The position numbers were made by a program, and so were the translations under genes. From the IMG/VR virus record IMGVR_UViG_3300017917_003053, positions 89,003 through 153,002 of that record: a stretch of DNA of 64,000 bases. One strand, written 5' to 3'. Below the pieces are notes generated by a model. It was given only the letters and a program-made list of their open reading frames with translations, was not told where the DNA came from and did not search any database. Below, in pieces: positions 24,401-30,898 of this stretch. Source of the DNA: a virus. Every line of letters starts with the position of its first letter. The stretch's first letter is position 1.

Positions 24401-24923
24401 CCACTCTAACTAACTCTTTATTGAATCCGATAAATTCGCTTGTGGCGGATGAAAGAGCATTGGTGAACTTGTATATTACCCCAGTAACCGTAGCAAACGC
24501 TGCGAATCTTCTTACTGCTAATGCTGACTGTCTACCGAACTCTTCAAAACCTGTGGCTGTCTGATTCAAGGTTCTATTAGTTTGAGTTAAAGTATTATTG
24601 ACATTTCCTGCACCAGCGTTAATTCTATTTAAATTTCTGGGTATATTGCCAATGTTGTTATTTGCTGCTGCGGCTGCTCTTCCAAAAGCACTTAATGATG
24701 CTGCGGCATTTCTGGCTGCATTTTGTGTAGCATTTAAAGAAGTATTTAGTCTGTTGATAGATTGTTGTAAATTGTTAACATTTCTAGTAGTATTATTATT
24801 GATATTAACATTTACATCTGCTGTAATACCAGATAATTGTCTTCTAATATTCGCAATTACTGGTCTGATATTTGCAGGACCTCTTAAATTTAATTCTGCG
24901 GTTAGATTAAATGATCTAGACAT
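15411..24923 (-). CDS. Tail tape measure protein with inserted enzyme-like domains (3,170 aa)
   Basis: The largest gene in the window. Residues about 1-130 are Asn-rich coiled coil; about 150-510 match the phage tail tape measure core (alpha-helical, with the T-L-A-Q-A-G-L and F-x-V-E-A-S-D-L type signatures). Five copies of a linker of the form P-A-(M/L)-L-(T/S)-P-G-E-F-V-(I/V)-(R/N) occur near residues 540, 1202, 2382, 2540 and 2990. Between linkers 1 and 2 lie an ADP-ribosyltransferase-like segment (about 600-775: F-V-S-T-S near 682, E-D-E-F-I-L near 755), a HAD-like segment (D-F-D-R-T-L near 824; I-I-S-K-S near 898; G-G-G-S-K near 922) and a third unassigned domain. Glycine-rich hydrophobic segments near 1,465-1,580 could cross a membrane. 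A hairpin precedes the gene. Confidence 0.9.
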   Translation of the reverse strand: MSRSFNLTAELNLRGPANIRPVIANIRRQLSGITADVNVNINNNTTRNVNNLQQSINRLNTSLNATQNAARNAAASLSAFGRAAAAANNNIGNIPRNLNRINAGAGNVNNTLTQTNRTLNQTATGFEEFGRQSALAVRRFAAFATVTGVIYKFTNALSSATSEFIGFNKELVRVAQVTDSSLSQLSPLVKEITSLSTGLGIASKDLITVSSTLAQAGLTAKDTEKALKALALSALAPSFDSLSDTVEGSIALMRQFGISAGQLEDALGSVNAVAAKFAVEASDLITAIQRTGGVFATASRGVSEGKDALNEFLAVFTSVRATTRESAETIATGLRTIFTRIQRKDTIDALKQYGVTLTDLEGKFVGPYEAVRRLSDGLSKLDPRDLRFSQIVEELGGFRQIGKVIPLIQQFATAQAALKVAQQGQGSLAKDAATAQLSLANQITKVREEFTALIRSLGESATFQTFVRLSLDLASALIRLADSAKTVLPALTAIAAFRGVSALTRFGAGFAGGLRRQNNGGFVRGFATGGVVPGEGNSDTFPAMLTPGEFVIRKNAVKAIGVGNLHRMNRYANGGQAKDTLQNYYRGDFDNTRFSRKKDLSKTERSQLAKETKDLRSLGTSAPKQLYSSISRSAFDMMAMQTGLNKNPAIPKGTNFFDQEKYYSQETMKIIGKSFRLPGFVSTSKDFAKAKIFLDNAERSEDNWAAMMNIKTKKGAKGVDVVEQLKGTAVRGGIKKDNITGQTLYQNPPESEDEFILRPGSKFRVDKTKFVKLGVNKNLWMDVEQFAKGGFANAPLVDDITSNAAGAMLPNKIALDKILASGYGALDFDRTLKRTVGDAAYGKAKTSGQKDAVLSKYFRDPTNRLEDAKNARLTQFGRMLQKSIQDGQVNPSNLSIISKSKRTPGLAEYINELFGIPIGNMIFTGGGSKQEAYDAMRSKGPRASRVSRFINGGGVTAGKINSAFKQQYSSSKIRSMSKEEKEAKKLEIKKLLEKNSSQVPLDAEQQAGIPVGLVGLYGTPVAGAPKITPKGNKVTVWGGVLPSNFSSQYEDDIIKGFQDSISRVGSSMAQQIGAVPQTGPVIEKIMKDAGVEGVIGAALEGAIGVAGNPYSSKEFKAIDFSQGLSTKLASLFGIPPMIPTDATRTVGDTGKKGERGKGIPKFLNQVDRFLFAENPNLVPAVKTKTRKRKATGGGISGQDTVPALLTPGEFVINKKAASRIGASRLHQLNRADKIQGFNKGGSVGGIQKFAAGGFPAQLTPALGGLSPKDTAKLSKAIMDNVDAFNVLESMVSGLPTDQMLKAMRIFTSKLEKGASDINAAATEAATLAQSGGGGSRQGKKVRVANAGSSPPVGPPSPTNLATGTTESRPVRSPVGPTGFAASQARIDQIASNVGQYQRGQDVVDRRSNVMGMTSGVSNMSNAGLQFAASLKSATNPLQMLTQAAKNAGTGLLQVGKSSIMAAGRGAGGLISSIGGGALNAIGLGRFASGGRGAGGAGGGGGFGMAGMALTMVGGLGVDAISKAMGGEKTEAGRSTAAIGGSVANMASIGATVGSMFGPLGTGIGAATGALAGFVMGIGEAEKANEEYAQSQKIAASQTATDKSGKALQAYMTNPGNVTGRNSFLKSFSDASSAEASAGAGIKRQRASTFGKMFGYADETAMDAGKRRADTQKSGADQAQQFLVQEMMRTGKTFDQVSKTMSPDQFKMLTSNIAEADERYATFQIQRADEIKKLRDSGRGAEADALQAETNKELAVMSESIAKRSLAEASAAAQAKAAAEASKKLSVVMMQAVVSLEKSFNAMEEVLNRSSFELGEIGNKADEIFSGKASLTSSTLSRTNNVLQNPNAYSAGERQAAITNSAARMGTSGQLVGKVAEFGARATEQANRDANAVYNAGGSNEDIGGSVTRSLTNNILATFGPNSSMAQTLVAGVRNTVDEAVKQANEAGTTIDPSELIDKAAGPLNKAAQQAGQLLIKNNENVAKHLDELGKVAERVVEIEQRRADRTSALIEMQAQSGLSTKEALGQKVSIGERINARFAGNRARLGIQNQGDFTPQNIANMRSRAQKEQQALQAQIDRKSSEVSVNPAAAKEVANLQLKLAKVNSTIDKTTKELENLPGALEGAISDVTSEMQKRVSQLESQKQASGAFAEKLVGSTPQELMELSQTFNLLNSTLSGQITTIQQSQVAQQAYVQAIQQGKTAQEAMSDAQTAFANENKKALGLFGELTQIAGVDGPELDVMKADLLENFARAQGAGLERNPFFQKLLATLRQNPEDRAKNDPVLKALQARMDELKNAQVEAVRLQNENDRNIQKDLLEKVGKSILDSLAKTQEAFVKAMNDVAIRLGAAPQGGGGRGFATGGLVYAANGKYVNFVPKGTDTIPAMLSPGEFVVNAKSTKDNLSLLTAINNSRGGKINYLAAGGQPDLSGVSERTDKAKQQDMARSGLINQTVLSNKIDSVKGLSQTINSTTLSTKNNQIPSLDTSIDKNQTTNNQQFSALGRNLNRLSETIKGSRALSTGGIVYAADGKYINFQPKGTDTIPAMLSPGEFVVNAKSTKDNLGVLQAINSGYYADGGRLGGVDPSPLNFQRSIVSQRFNRAFKKAQPGDYVILTPRGDYVGEISGVQNIREASLRAKEEVNGYKPGIDRIIPKINYLVGQEQSKNFGEKLVAELQDQMMEAPNLFGPDAFNTTLNDREKVKDIFSKINQGANIGELYRKATKRENYLRQVQNNTSLGIRLGRGAPTFNTQDGKMQYGKNTRLLPAEVLGVQNKRATEEITAINRVWGTIKNGVKWDGTKFENGPPPEGLRRDSSTVFDALNPSSLPDRSYFNKGGVIYVEGGSYIPFKTPRDKALNDRRVANDKEMERRRNQADIDQKSKMVLSTWDPIWKKEDAQKAKEDARKRFEEEKARRKGANPTQDELKFFADWRKEEASFLAQDKKDQAKRSYEQEKIRRFNNPTLSPAQYRKRGGTIYANGGTIVPYQPKGTDTVPAMLSPGEFVVNRQASQKHLGLLQSINNGYYSKGGVAYLADGTQGTSALDSNMTYLSDILKKGAESLNLAFMNAVKKLNNLSETGPDPTQVRTNGVSNNQINPSVSIEALGNRLDRFIEQLQNAIPSTVTLEVPSPIPVNVTINGASVLADVLNGPLGNLVQRAIRDAFDQKSRQNEGY

Positions 24924-24944
24924 AAAATATCCTTATTAAAAATA

Positions 24945-24980
24945 TAACGCCAAATCACCCATAACGATGATTGGCGCTAT
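24945..24980. terminator. Hairpin between chaperone-position gene and tape measure
   Basis: An inverted repeat with arms ATAACGCC-A-AATCA and TGATTGGCGCTAT encloses about 10 nt; on the minus strand it is followed by ATTTTTAAT just ahead of the tape measure ATG at 24923, and on the plus strand by A-rich sequence. It may partly terminate transcription or set the expression ratio between the gene before it and the tape measure. It is not a textbook terminator because the T run is short. Confidence 0.5.
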
Positions 24981-25011
24981 ATATAAAAATGCAAAAGTTA
25001 AATTATGAATA

Positions 25012-25878
25012 TCAAACTGTAGCATCACCACCGTCTGTTGATTCAACAGGAGTGGGAGCCTTGGTTTCTTGTTTGATTTCGTCTGGTGGCAATATTGGAT
25101 TGCCGTCCTCGTCCAAGAATGGTTTTGTTTCAACAACATATTCTCCTGTTTCGTTGACCCTATTGCCATCTCTGTCTACAAAATTACCATTTTCATCTAT
25201 TAATCTATTATTTTCGTCAATTAATCTTCCATCAGCGTCTATTAATCTACCCTTTTTGTCAATTCTTCTAAGCTTATCGTCAACAAACTTATACTTAGTT
25301 AAAAATTTATTTTCTGGTAAGTTCTTTTCAAAGTTATTATCTAAACCATAGATCATGTTAGCCAAATTTTGAGCACCTAAAATGGCCACAGGATCATCAG
25401 ACTTATTAAGATACTCTTCCAAATTGCTAAAATATTTTTCTCCACTATCTTTATACACCACGCAGGACGATACTAAATAGTTAAATCTTGCATTATCCGC
25501 TTGACCTTCAGCACTATGATTATCTAAACTAGTGCGAACACTAATTAAGTCTTTAATTTTATCTCGAATTTCTTGCATTTCAAAAGCTAGTTGTTTGGCC
25601 TCATTTATTCCGAAACCTCCCTTAGCTAACCTTCTTTCTCCATCAAGTAATTGTTTTTGCATGTTAGAATATTCTGCTTGTTTTTCATCATTCCATAATC
25701 CCTGATCTCGAAGCAGATCGTCTAATTTAGCTCTTACCACACTCTTGCTCTTTATGGCGTCTGTAAAGGCTTGATTATATACCTTCTGAGCTTCTCTTTG
25801 ATCATTTAATGAAGGGGATTTAACAAGGAATTCCACATCTTTATCGTTAACTTTTGCAGTAAAGGTCTTAGTTTGCAT
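25012..25878 (-). CDS. Tail assembly chaperone-position protein with heptapeptide repeats (288 aa)
   Basis: Located directly before the tape measure, where tail assembly chaperones usually lie. I place the start at the second ATG (25878), since the first is only 1 nt from the AAGGAG ribosome site while the second has 7 nt spacing. The N-terminal 190 residues are helical and charged. Residues about 205-265 contain successive seven-residue units like R-L-I-D-E-N-G, ending in an acidic tail. The gene overlaps the preceding 106-residue gene by 11 nt. I saw no obvious slippery heptamer at the junction, so a lambda G/GT-like frameshift is not supported. Confidence 0.6.
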   Translation of the reverse strand: MQTKTFTAKVNDKDVEFLVKSPSLNDQREAQKVYNQAFTDAIKSKSVVRAKLDDLLRDQGLWNDEKQAEYSNMQKQLLDGERRLAKGGFGINEAKQLAFEMQEIRDKIKDLISVRTSLDNHSAEGQADNARFNYLVSSCVVYKDSGEKYFSNLEEYLNKSDDPVAILGAQNLANMIYGLDNNFEKNLPENKFLTKYKFVDDKLRRIDKKGRLIDADGRLIDENNRLIDENGNFVDRDGNRVNETGEYVVETKPFLDEDGNPILPPDEIKQETKAPTPVESTDGGDATV

Positions 25879-26188
25879 TGTCATTCTCCTTATTGGTTGG
25901 TCTCATTTTGAATTTATAATTATATCTAACTTCTGGTCCATTTCTTAATTGCTTAGAAATATCACTTGCCAAGCCTCTGATTTGCTGATTACCATGGTTC
26001 AGAATATTATTTCTTACATCCTGCCACATATTATCAAAATGTATTTCGGAATCTGATAGAGGCTCATCCATATTTTTATGATGCGCCCACAGATAGCCAA
26101 AAACATTCTCAAATCTGGCCAAAGCTCCTATCATGGTTGTTTCTAGTCTTTTGATTGCTAATTGTAGAATTATCTGTTCTTCATTCAT
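25868..26188 (-). CDS. Small helical tail-module protein (106 aa)
   Basis: A 106-residue, mostly helical protein beginning Met-Asn-Glu-Glu-Gln and ending in a charged, Asn-rich tail. It lies between the 342-residue gene (4 nt apart) and the chaperone-position gene (11 nt overlap), so all three are probably translated from one message. No family recognised. By position it could be one part of the tail assembly chaperone set. Confidence 0.6.
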   Translation of the reverse strand: MNEEQIILQLAIKRLETTMIGALARFENVFGYLWAHHKNMDEPLSDSEIHFDNMWQDVRNNILNHGNQQIRGLASDISKQLRNGPEVRYNYKFKMRPTNKENDNAN

Positions 26189-26192
26189 GAGA

Positions 26193-27221
26193 TCATCCAG
26201 TTCTTACTGAGTTTGTTTGCATTAAAATTTGTCTTTTAACATCCGGTAAATGAAATTCGTCTAGTCCATCTGTAGATTGTGAAATAGCCCGTGCTCGTTG
26301 TTTAATGATTCTATTTGAGTCAGAAGAATTTAAATCAAAGATATTACTAGCGTCTTCTTGACTTGAAACAACAAATACTTCTTTAGCATTTTTATGTTTA
26401 CTCAATAAATCTTCGCCGGTTTTTTCTTTCTTTAAGTTCTCCATTTTCTGTTTTTGATCCAACATCCATCCGTCAAGCATATCGTCATCTTCTATAACAA
26501 AATCTTGAGGACATTCTGTATTCTCATAGATTCTATCATACATAATACTTATATTAATAAGTGTTTTTTGCTCGTCTGTCAATTGACATGCTGGTTTATT
26601 AAAAACATTATTTTTATTGCTATTCCATAATGTCTTCCAATATTCGCTTCTAGCAATTTTTTTATATGTATCAATATTAATAAAGTTTTCTGTAATATGT
26701 GATGTGATATTCATAAAAGATTCATGGTCAGGATCATTATCAAATACTCTCTCTTTATTATGTTTATAATAAATACTATGAATAAATATATATTCATTTT
26801 TTTGAAAAGCAGCATAGTCTTCCAAAGTTAGATAGTCAAAACTATGTTTTTTTTTGAAAAGTTTATTAATGGAATCTTTTGACCATTCGATATTTTTTTT
26901 GATCTTTTTCACTTTTTCTTTCTGTAGTCTGTTCAGATATAGACTAAGTTTTAATTTTTCCAAATTTTTTTCTGTAGTCTTTAGTAATTCCTCGTCCTCT
27001 GTTGTCCAAACTTCAATTTTTTCCAAAAATTTTTTAAGTCCTTCTTGTGTCATCCATGATTCGAATTTATTATTTTGTATGATTTCTTCATACAATAATT
27101 CTGCTTCATATTTAATTTCAACTGATGGACTTATATATATATACTCAATATCATTAGTCTTAAAATATAAGTGTCCTAGAGATATCCTATGGACGAGTAA
27201 CTGAATATTGTCCGTACTCAT
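26193..27221 (-). CDS. Tail-module protein of unknown function (342 aa)
   Basis: A 342-residue protein with a lysine-rich central coiled coil (about residues 70-130) and the segment D-D-D-M-L-D-G-W-M near residue 255. I recall the D-D-D-M-L-D-G-W pattern from conserved proteins that sit between tail tube and tape measure in other phages, but cannot check this. It lies 6 nt downstream of the 49-residue gene. Its role may be in tail assembly; it has no membrane segment, signal peptide or cysteine cluster. Confidence 0.6.
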   Translation of the reverse strand: MSTDNIQLLVHRISLGHLYFKTNDIEYIYISPSVEIKYEAELLYEEIIQNNKFESWMTQEGLKKFLEKIEVWTTEDEELLKTTEKNLEKLKLSLYLNRLQKEKVKKIKKNIEWSKDSINKLFKKKHSFDYLTLEDYAAFQKNEYIFIHSIYYKHNKERVFDNDPDHESFMNITSHITENFINIDTYKKIARSEYWKTLWNSNKNNVFNKPACQLTDEQKTLINISIMYDRIYENTECPQDFVIEDDDMLDGWMLDQKQKMENLKKEKTGEDLLSKHKNAKEVFVVSSQEDASNIFDLNSSDSNRIIKQRARAISQSTDGLDEFHLPDVKRQILMQTNSVRTG

Positions 27222-27227
27222 TCATTG

Positions 27228-27377
27228 TCAGCTATCTTTTTTAACTAATTTTTCTAAGTCTATGATTTCTTTTTCTTTATCTTGCAGCTTTTTTTGTAAT
27301 ACGTCTATTACTCTTTGTGCTGACATTATATCTATATATAGTCTACCTATCAGACTAAACATCTGTTCTTGATCCAT
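27228..27377 (-). CDS. Small coiled-coil protein (49 aa)
   Basis: A 50-codon frame with an excellent ribosome site (AGGAGG, 5 nt from the ATG), starting Met-Asp-Gln-Glu-Gln-Met-Phe. The second half is a heptad-like helix rich in Lys, Glu, Ile and Leu. It sits between the tail tube gene and the 342-residue gene, with tight spacing on both sides, which supports a real gene. Function unknown; a tail-assembly helper is possible. Confidence 0.7.
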   Translation of the reverse strand: MDQEQMFSLIGRLYIDIMSAQRVIDVLQKKLQDKEKEIIDLEKLVKKDS

Positions 27378-27413
27378 TTGGTCCTCCTGTTTATTCCGTA
27401 GTTAATCGTCTAA

Positions 27414-28472
27414 TCAGCTTGCAGCAACACCACTGACTTTGAAGTCATTGAATGTTTGGAAGCTGTATGTTATAGTAGCATTTCCACCACCGGTGTCACC
27501 ACCAGTATAGTTAACTGAAGTTAGTTTATTTTTACTACCTAAATCTATAACATAATCAACACTACCATCAGCATTATTTGAATCGCAAATCATAATCTTA
27601 ATTTGTTTATTAGTAAGATTACTTGCTGATGCAGCAGAGCATCCGCTTTGTGAATCAAAGTCATCAGCGTCGATCTTATCGCCTTCTGTTGCTGTGATTT
27701 CAAATTCTGATGTGACTTCTACGGGGAACTGAATATATCTATAGTATGGTGATCTCTTACCAAGTTCATTGATAGCTTCACGACCAAGATTGCAACTTAA
27801 TGTGATACTATTAACGTGTAAGCCTGAACCCGCAGCAAATGAGCCGGGAAGACCACCGCTACCGCTTGGAAGAATACTATTATCCTTATTTAATGACCAA
27901 CGACGAGAAACTTTTCTTGTTTGGTCTCCATTATCAACAACTCCGGAATTAAAGGATGTGATACCACCACCAGTTGTTAATCCCCACTTCTTATGATTAC
28001 CAACTAGTGTCACATCTTCTGTAAAATTACCGTCTGATACTAGATTATAACTAACACTACTAACATACATACCTGTGCAAACAACATAGTATGCTGCGGC
28101 ACCGCTAGCTCCTGTCTTTGTATCGTCCCAGATACCAAGAGCAAGGTCGCATCTGCGGTCAGCGATATTTGTTAATGTAAGATTATCACTGCTATCGGCA
28201 GTATTTCCGTCTAGAGCTAAATTATATACTGGACGAGTACCATCTAGAACCTTATTGAGTGTAACTTCAACGTCTGGTACTTCTTCAACGTTGTCATAAA
28301 GCTCTAATTGGCCTAATTGATAAACTTGTTCTAGATTAAAGTTGGTTGTCATACCAACACTTTGAATGCCTCTTAGTACTCTTTCAGTACCATACTGATA
28401 AGAACCATTAATTGAACGGCATGGTTTGATTTTTACAGCTTGTACGGCATAGAAAATACGATTGTTTGCCAT
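27414..28472 (-). CDS. Major tail tube protein
   Basis: A 352-residue protein in the place of the tail tube gene, between head-tail joining genes and the tape measure module. The N-terminus (M-A-N-N-R-I-F-Y-A-V-Q-A-V) followed by a beta-rich body with R-G-I-Q-S-V-G-M-T-T-N-F is typical of a tube protein that polymerises into hexameric rings. Codons here (more C/G-ending, e.g. CGA and GTC runs) look more biased than in neighbouring genes, as expected for an abundantly made virion protein. No sheath gene accompanies it, which supports a siphovirus tail. Confidence 0.75.
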   Translation of the reverse strand: MANNRIFYAVQAVKIKPCRSINGSYQYGTERVLRGIQSVGMTTNFNLEQVYQLGQLELYDNVEEVPDVEVTLNKVLDGTRPVYNLALDGNTADSSDNLTLTNIADRRCDLALGIWDDTKTGASGAAAYYVVCTGMYVSSVSYNLVSDGNFTEDVTLVGNHKKWGLTTGGGITSFNSGVVDNGDQTRKVSRRWSLNKDNSILPSGSGGLPGSFAAGSGLHVNSITLSCNLGREAINELGKRSPYYRYIQFPVEVTSEFEITATEGDKIDADDFDSQSGCSAASASNLTNKQIKIMICDSNNADGSVDYVIDLGSKNKLTSVNYTGGDTGGGNATITYSFQTFNDFKVSGVAAS

Positions 28473-28490
28473 GGTAACCTCTATTTTGAA

Positions 28491-29456
28491 TTAGACTATA
28501 ACTTCGACGGTTAATCTAGTGATACACCAAAACATGGTTGCTGTTGTATTTTTTTGAATATCAAGAAAATTGACTTCTTTAATATATAAACGATTCCAAA
28601 CAAAATCATTATTACTAATAATTTGACCATAATTTAATCCATTAGGATTTTTTGATCCATTATTATTTAATCCATATAAATTATTATTGACAATTTTAGT
28701 TAAGTCATATAATAAAATAGTTTTGTCTTTTTGTAATCTTAATATGTCCATTAAAGTGTTGCAATCACTATAATTTTCAGTATATATGTGCAATAAAATA
28801 TCTTGTTGTCTATACGATACTAAAGATCCTAGCTCATAAGGAGAATTAGAATTCCTAGGAATTGTTTCTAGCACTATTGCTGGTAGTTGTACACGATGAG
28901 AAGAAGATACCGCATAATTCCCTTTATCTGGTTGTGATATTTGAGAATCTGGCTTAAATGCCATAGGCTGTAAAGTACTCCATAGATTATTATTAGACTT
29001 GATAATTTCACACCATCTGTAACTATAAGACATTTCAACCTTTGTTGAAGCATTTAAAGGTTTTGCAAAAATAACTTGACCATTTTCATAGTCTAATCTA
29101 TATTCTATAGCACCAGATCCTGATGGAGCAGGGTACAGGGTGTTGGCAATATATACTCCGCTAATATTGACAGGAGATGTATTTTTATATGATATTCCGG
29201 ACTCCCAGACCCAATCTTTCTTCGGTGTCTGCCACACAGTATTGGCAAGATAAGATGGATCTTTGGTTGGTTTTAAGGTATGAAATGTTGTTTTGTATAA
29301 GCCAGAAGTGGGGATATTTACATTTACGAATCCACCAACATGTAATAGTCCATAGTCTAGAAAACTTTTTAGGTTTTCTTCTACTGTTGGTATTATCATG
29401 TTATCTTGCAGACTAGTCACTCCGTGAAGTCTGTACATATTTTGGTTGCAACTCAT
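28491..29456 (-). CDS. Head-tail joining/tail completion-region protein (321 aa)
   Basis: A 321-residue protein upstream of the tail tube gene and overlapping the preceding gene by 4 nt (ATGA type). The body is beta-rich with an aromatic motif M-S-Y-S-Y-R-W-C-E-I near residue 154-163 and an N-terminal Cys-Asn-Gln-Asn. I recall similar proteins at the neck region of other siphoviruses but cannot name the family. Tail terminator or neck protein is the best positional guess. Confidence 0.55.
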   Translation of the reverse strand: MSCNQNMYRLHGVTSLQDNMIIPTVEENLKSFLDYGLLHVGGFVNVNIPTSGLYKTTFHTLKPTKDPSYLANTVWQTPKKDWVWESGISYKNTSPVNISGVYIANTLYPAPSGSGAIEYRLDYENGQVIFAKPLNASTKVEMSYSYRWCEIIKSNNNLWSTLQPMAFKPDSQISQPDKGNYAVSSSHRVQLPAIVLETIPRNSNSPYELGSLVSYRQQDILLHIYTENYSDCNTLMDILRLQKDKTILLYDLTKIVNNNLYGLNNNGSKNPNGLNYGQIISNNDFVWNRLYIKEVNFLDIQKNTTATMFWCITRLTVEVIV

Positions 29457-30100
29457 ATATTTTGTTCTATATTTTTTTGTATAATTTGGAAAAATAAGTC
29501 TTCATTAATACTGGATATAGCTCTAGTGATCCAGTTGTTGTCTTTTACACCGGCAAACTGAGGCGGAACACCCCAGTTTTCATTAGATTCAACCATTATG
29601 GCCATACCTGTTCTAGAATTAGGATTCGGTCCTAATTTTACTTCAAAATTTTTAACTATAGGAGCAGTCCCCTGTGTTAAAAGCCACTTTAACCAAGGTA
29701 ATGTATATCCTTTGGCGTCTTGTACTATGCCGTCTGGACCACCCATAGATGCATTTACTTTATCTTCATCTATTAATATATATTTGATATTACCACTTAT
29801 TCCCTTGGTCCCTACTTTAACAGGATTTCTTAAAATTTTACCTTCACATATATCTTCTATTACTCTGTCAACTATAATAGTATCTGGTATTCCAAATTCA
29901 TATCTTAATTGACCGGTTCTAAGTGAGGCATACTCTGGTTCTTTTTTAAGATTATCTATTGTTAGAGCTTTAAGATCTTGCTGAATTCTATTAAGAGATT
30001 TTGATATAGCTGTATCTAATACATCTTTGATACTATCTAAGATAGCTTTTTTAATTTGTCCATCTGTTTCTAATAACTTAATATTTATACGCAGTGTCAT
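29453..30100 (-). CDS. Neck/tail completion protein (HK97 gp10-like position), 215 aa
   Basis: I choose the ATG at 30100, which overlaps the TGA of the upstream gene (ATGA); an upstream TTG would add four residues. The N-terminal 65 residues form amphipathic helices (I-K-K-A-I-L-D-S-I-K-D-V-L), followed by R-T-G-Q-L-R-Y-E-F-G-I, and near residue 165 S-R-T-G-M-A-I-M-V. This arrangement (helix, then an RTGxL element) is that of small tail completion proteins acting at the head-tail junction. The match is by eye. Confidence 0.6.
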   Translation of the reverse strand: MTLRINIKLLETDGQIKKAILDSIKDVLDTAISKSLNRIQQDLKALTIDNLKKEPEYASLRTGQLRYEFGIPDTIIVDRVIEDICEGKILRNPVKVGTKGISGNIKYILIDEDKVNASMGGPDGIVQDAKGYTLPWLKWLLTQGTAPIVKNFEVKLGPNPNSRTGMAIMVESNENWGVPPQFAGVKDNNWITRAISSINEDLFFQIIQKNIEQNI

Positions 30101-30618
30101 GGCCTTGTCCAATTTGTAAGAATAAATTTATGCTCTCCCAAACCCATTGGAATAGGAGGTCCTGCTTTAGAGTATTGATTATTATCATATGCCTCGTTAT
30201 CTGCAACAACCATCTGTGTAGCATTTTGTAGTTTTGGCATAAGAGTGATAGAACACAGAGTCTGGGCCGCCAAATTGGGTATTTGTATATTTTTTGGTCC
30301 CCAATTTAACCAATATTTACTATCTAATATGACTCCTAGATATACCGTTTCTTCAGCATCATAAATAATTTTTCCAAAACCATTACATACTGGACATATA
30401 GATCCTTCTGGAAAAGGTAACGGTCCTGATCCATTATATTTATTGAATGATTTATCAACAATTGGATTATATAAACAATTTGTACAAAAAGACTGATCTG
30501 TAGTATTATACTTTAATTTACATGGAACAGCTAATGCTGTAGATGATAGTAGACTTTCTATAGCTTGATTGTATAAGTTTTTAAAATTTGCATCAATAAG
30601 TCCACTAAAAATATTCAT
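30097..30618 (-). CDS. Head-tail connector-region protein with zinc ribbon (173 aa)
   Basis: The ATG at 30618 lies 1 nt after the stop of the upstream gene, which decides this start over an ATG further upstream. Residues about 50-105 contain C-T-N-C ... C-P-V-C-N-G-F-G, a four-cysteine ribbon with the DnaJ-like C-x-x-C-x-G-x-G end, around a P-L-P-F-P-E-G-S segment. I recall this combination as a conserved head-tail connector-area protein in siphoviruses. The remainder is beta-rich. It overlaps the downstream gene by 4 nt. Confidence 0.65.
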   Translation of the reverse strand: MNIFSGLIDANFKNLYNQAIESLLSSTALAVPCKLKYNTTDQSFCTNCLYNPIVDKSFNKYNGSGPLPFPEGSICPVCNGFGKIIYDAEETVYLGVILDSKYWLNWGPKNIQIPNLAAQTLCSITLMPKLQNATQMVVADNEAYDNNQYSKAGPPIPMGLGEHKFILTNWTRP

Positions 30619-30619
30619 G

Positions 30620-30898
30620 TTATATTTCCGATAATGGTATTTTTTTCCACGTATTAGTTGCAACGCATAGATACATATACTCTCTGTCCCACCTAATTTC
30701 TCCTGGTTGACCAGCATCAACAGATGATTGCGGAGGTGTTCCTGCTATAATTCTAGACATAGACTGTAGACTAGTTTCTACAATTTTAATTTCTGGCATT
30801 TTTTCTGTTACAATAGCATTGGTAGTCAAATTACCTTCAACATCAGACATTGTAACATTAATCAAAGACTGTGCTGTATTTACTATTACATTTGACAT
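30620..30898 (-). CDS. Small virion-module protein (92 aa)
   Basis: The ATG at 30898 shares a base with the stop of the upstream gene (TAATG) and follows a GAGGG ribosome site at 6 nt. The C-terminal stretch P-G-E-I-R-W-D-R-E-Y-M-Y-L-C-V-A-T-N-T-W-K-K looks like the short beta module found at the end of many fibre and head-decoration proteins. It may accompany the preceding 145-residue protein. Function not established. Confidence 0.6.
   Translation of the reverse strand: MSNVIVNTAQSLINVTMSDVEGNLTTNAIVTEKMPEIKIVETSLQSMSRIIAGTPPQSSVDAGQPGEIRWDREYMYLCVATNTWKKIPLSEI

Noticed and set aside
25860-25890. Programmed frameshift between the 106-aa and 288-aa chaperone-position genes
   Set aside because: The overlap is only 11 nt and no clear slippery heptamer was seen.
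26854-27204. Plus-strand open frames opposite the late genes (for example here and at 24598-24939)
   Set aside because: They mirror the minus-strand coding frames and lack ribosome sites and promoters.
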